5,325 nucleotides of DNA from Candidatus Avelusimicrobium alvi (GTDB lineage Bacteria > Elusimicrobiota > Elusimicrobia > Elusimicrobiales > Elusimicrobiaceae): assembly GCA_002329395.1 (NCBI GenBank), contig DCTQ01000086.1, positions 4,229-9,553 on the forward strand. Reading direction: 5' to 3'. This document shows, in pieces, positions 4,887-5,325 of this stretch. A model generated the notes under the pieces. That model made no database searches. It was not told the origin of the DNA and worked only from the letters and a program-made list of their open reading frames with translations. A program made the position numbers and the translations under genes. The stretch's first letter is position 1. Each line of letters opens with the position of its first letter.

Positions 4887-5325
4887 TTACCAATAGGTAA
4901 AGTGAGGCGTCCAGGAATAGACGGGCTGGCCGTAACTCTTGCAAATTTGTGCATATAATTCACTGCCATAACCGTTGCAGGTAAATTTTCCCGGCGTAAC
5001 ACAATGCGAGTCTCCCCCGGGGAGATGTTCAAAACAGCGCGCCAGCCCCGGGCCAAGCCCGGTATAAGACACTTTGTTTTCAAACAGGCTAAAACCGCTG
5101 TGCGCTTCTATGCCCAATCGTTCCCAGTCTATATCCAGGCTTTCTTTATCGGTGGTGTAAAAGCCGTTGGCCATATAAAAACGTTCTTCCGCTTCCTGAA
5201 TAGACTTTAACAGCGGCAGCACCCGCGCCACCCGCGCTTTGATAACCGCTTTTTGATACTGCGGCAGGGCGACAGCCGCCAAAATACCAATAATTAAAAC
5301 CACCACCAACAGCTCTATTAGCGTA
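4887..5325 (-). CDS. Type IV pilin-like protein (prepilin), 5' end outside the window
   Basis: This is a pilin or pseudopilin subunit, inserted in the inner membrane, cut by prepilin peptidase and assembled into a type IV pilus or type II secretion pseudopilus. The frame is open to the window edge and reads [21 protein letters not shown]. This is the N-methylated hydrophobic helix with the conserved glutamate at mature position 5, so the F at position 1 and the leader lie just outside; base 5325 fits the last base of a TTT codon. A TTG at 5309 is not a real start, as it falls inside this helix. After the helix comes [35 protein letters not shown], a common pilin stem, then a 90-residue globular part with four cysteines that could form two disulfides, ending WTPHFTYW. 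At least 145 residues are visible. Whether it is the major pilin or one of many paralogues cannot be told. The stop is TAA. Confidence 0.9.
   Translation of the reverse strand, partial: TLIELLVVVLIIGILAAVALPQYQKAVIKARVARVLPLLKSIQEAEERFYMANGFYTTDKESLDIDWERLGIEAHSGFSLFENKVSYTGLGPGLARCFEHLPGGDSHCVTPGKFTCNGYGSELYAQICKSYGQPVYSWTPHFTYW

Noticed and set aside
5307..5309. Pilin start at TTG 5309
   Set aside because: The codon lies inside the conserved pilin helix, and the frame remains open and pilin-like (TLIEL) to the window edge.

Overview
The window carries seven protein-coding loci, counting the two halves of one broken gene, and it looks like a chromosomal segment of an anaerobic fermentative bacterium. 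The evidence is a rubrerythrin with a peroxide-sensing Fur-family repressor, an iron-type alcohol dehydrogenase, and a type IV pilin-like protein at the right edge. The pilin N-terminus and the overall style resemble proteins I associate with gut Elusimicrobiota (relatives of Elusimicrobium). That taxonomic call is inference from recall, not something the sequence proves.

Layout. Positions 1-156 hold the probable terminator of an unseen upstream gene, then a leader rich in dyad symmetry: a 13-bp perfect palindrome, an extended -10 promoter, a long stem ending in seven Ts, and a hairpin that buries the Shine-Dalgarno of the first gene. Positions 157-1251 encode an EcoRI-family adenine DNA methyltransferase interrupted by one in-frame TAG at 877-879. 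Its natural stop overlaps by 4 bp the start of a DUF262-HNH endonuclease (1248-2330). The two genes form a probable restriction-modification or defence cassette in which the nuclease is intact and the methylase appears broken. A bidirectional terminator (2341-2371) separates this cassette from the next pair.

Positions 2393-3428 on the minus strand are a perR-type repressor followed by rubrerythrin, a peroxide-defence operon with palindromes just before each start codon. A 224-bp divergent intergenic region (3429-3652) then leads to an iron-containing alcohol dehydrogenase on the plus strand (3653-4828). This gene converges, across a strong GC-rich terminator, on a type IV pilin-like gene (4887 to beyond 5325, minus strand, 5' end missing).

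The cassette stands out in composition. The alcohol dehydrogenase is roughly 53 percent GC in the lines I counted, while the C-terminal third of the methylase falls to about 31 percent. This fits horizontal acquisition and possibly a mosaic recognition region. The points most worth a second look are the nonsense codon in the methylase beside an intact nuclease, the unusual pairing of an EcoRI-type methylase with a DUF262-HNH protein, and the structured leader controlling the cassette.
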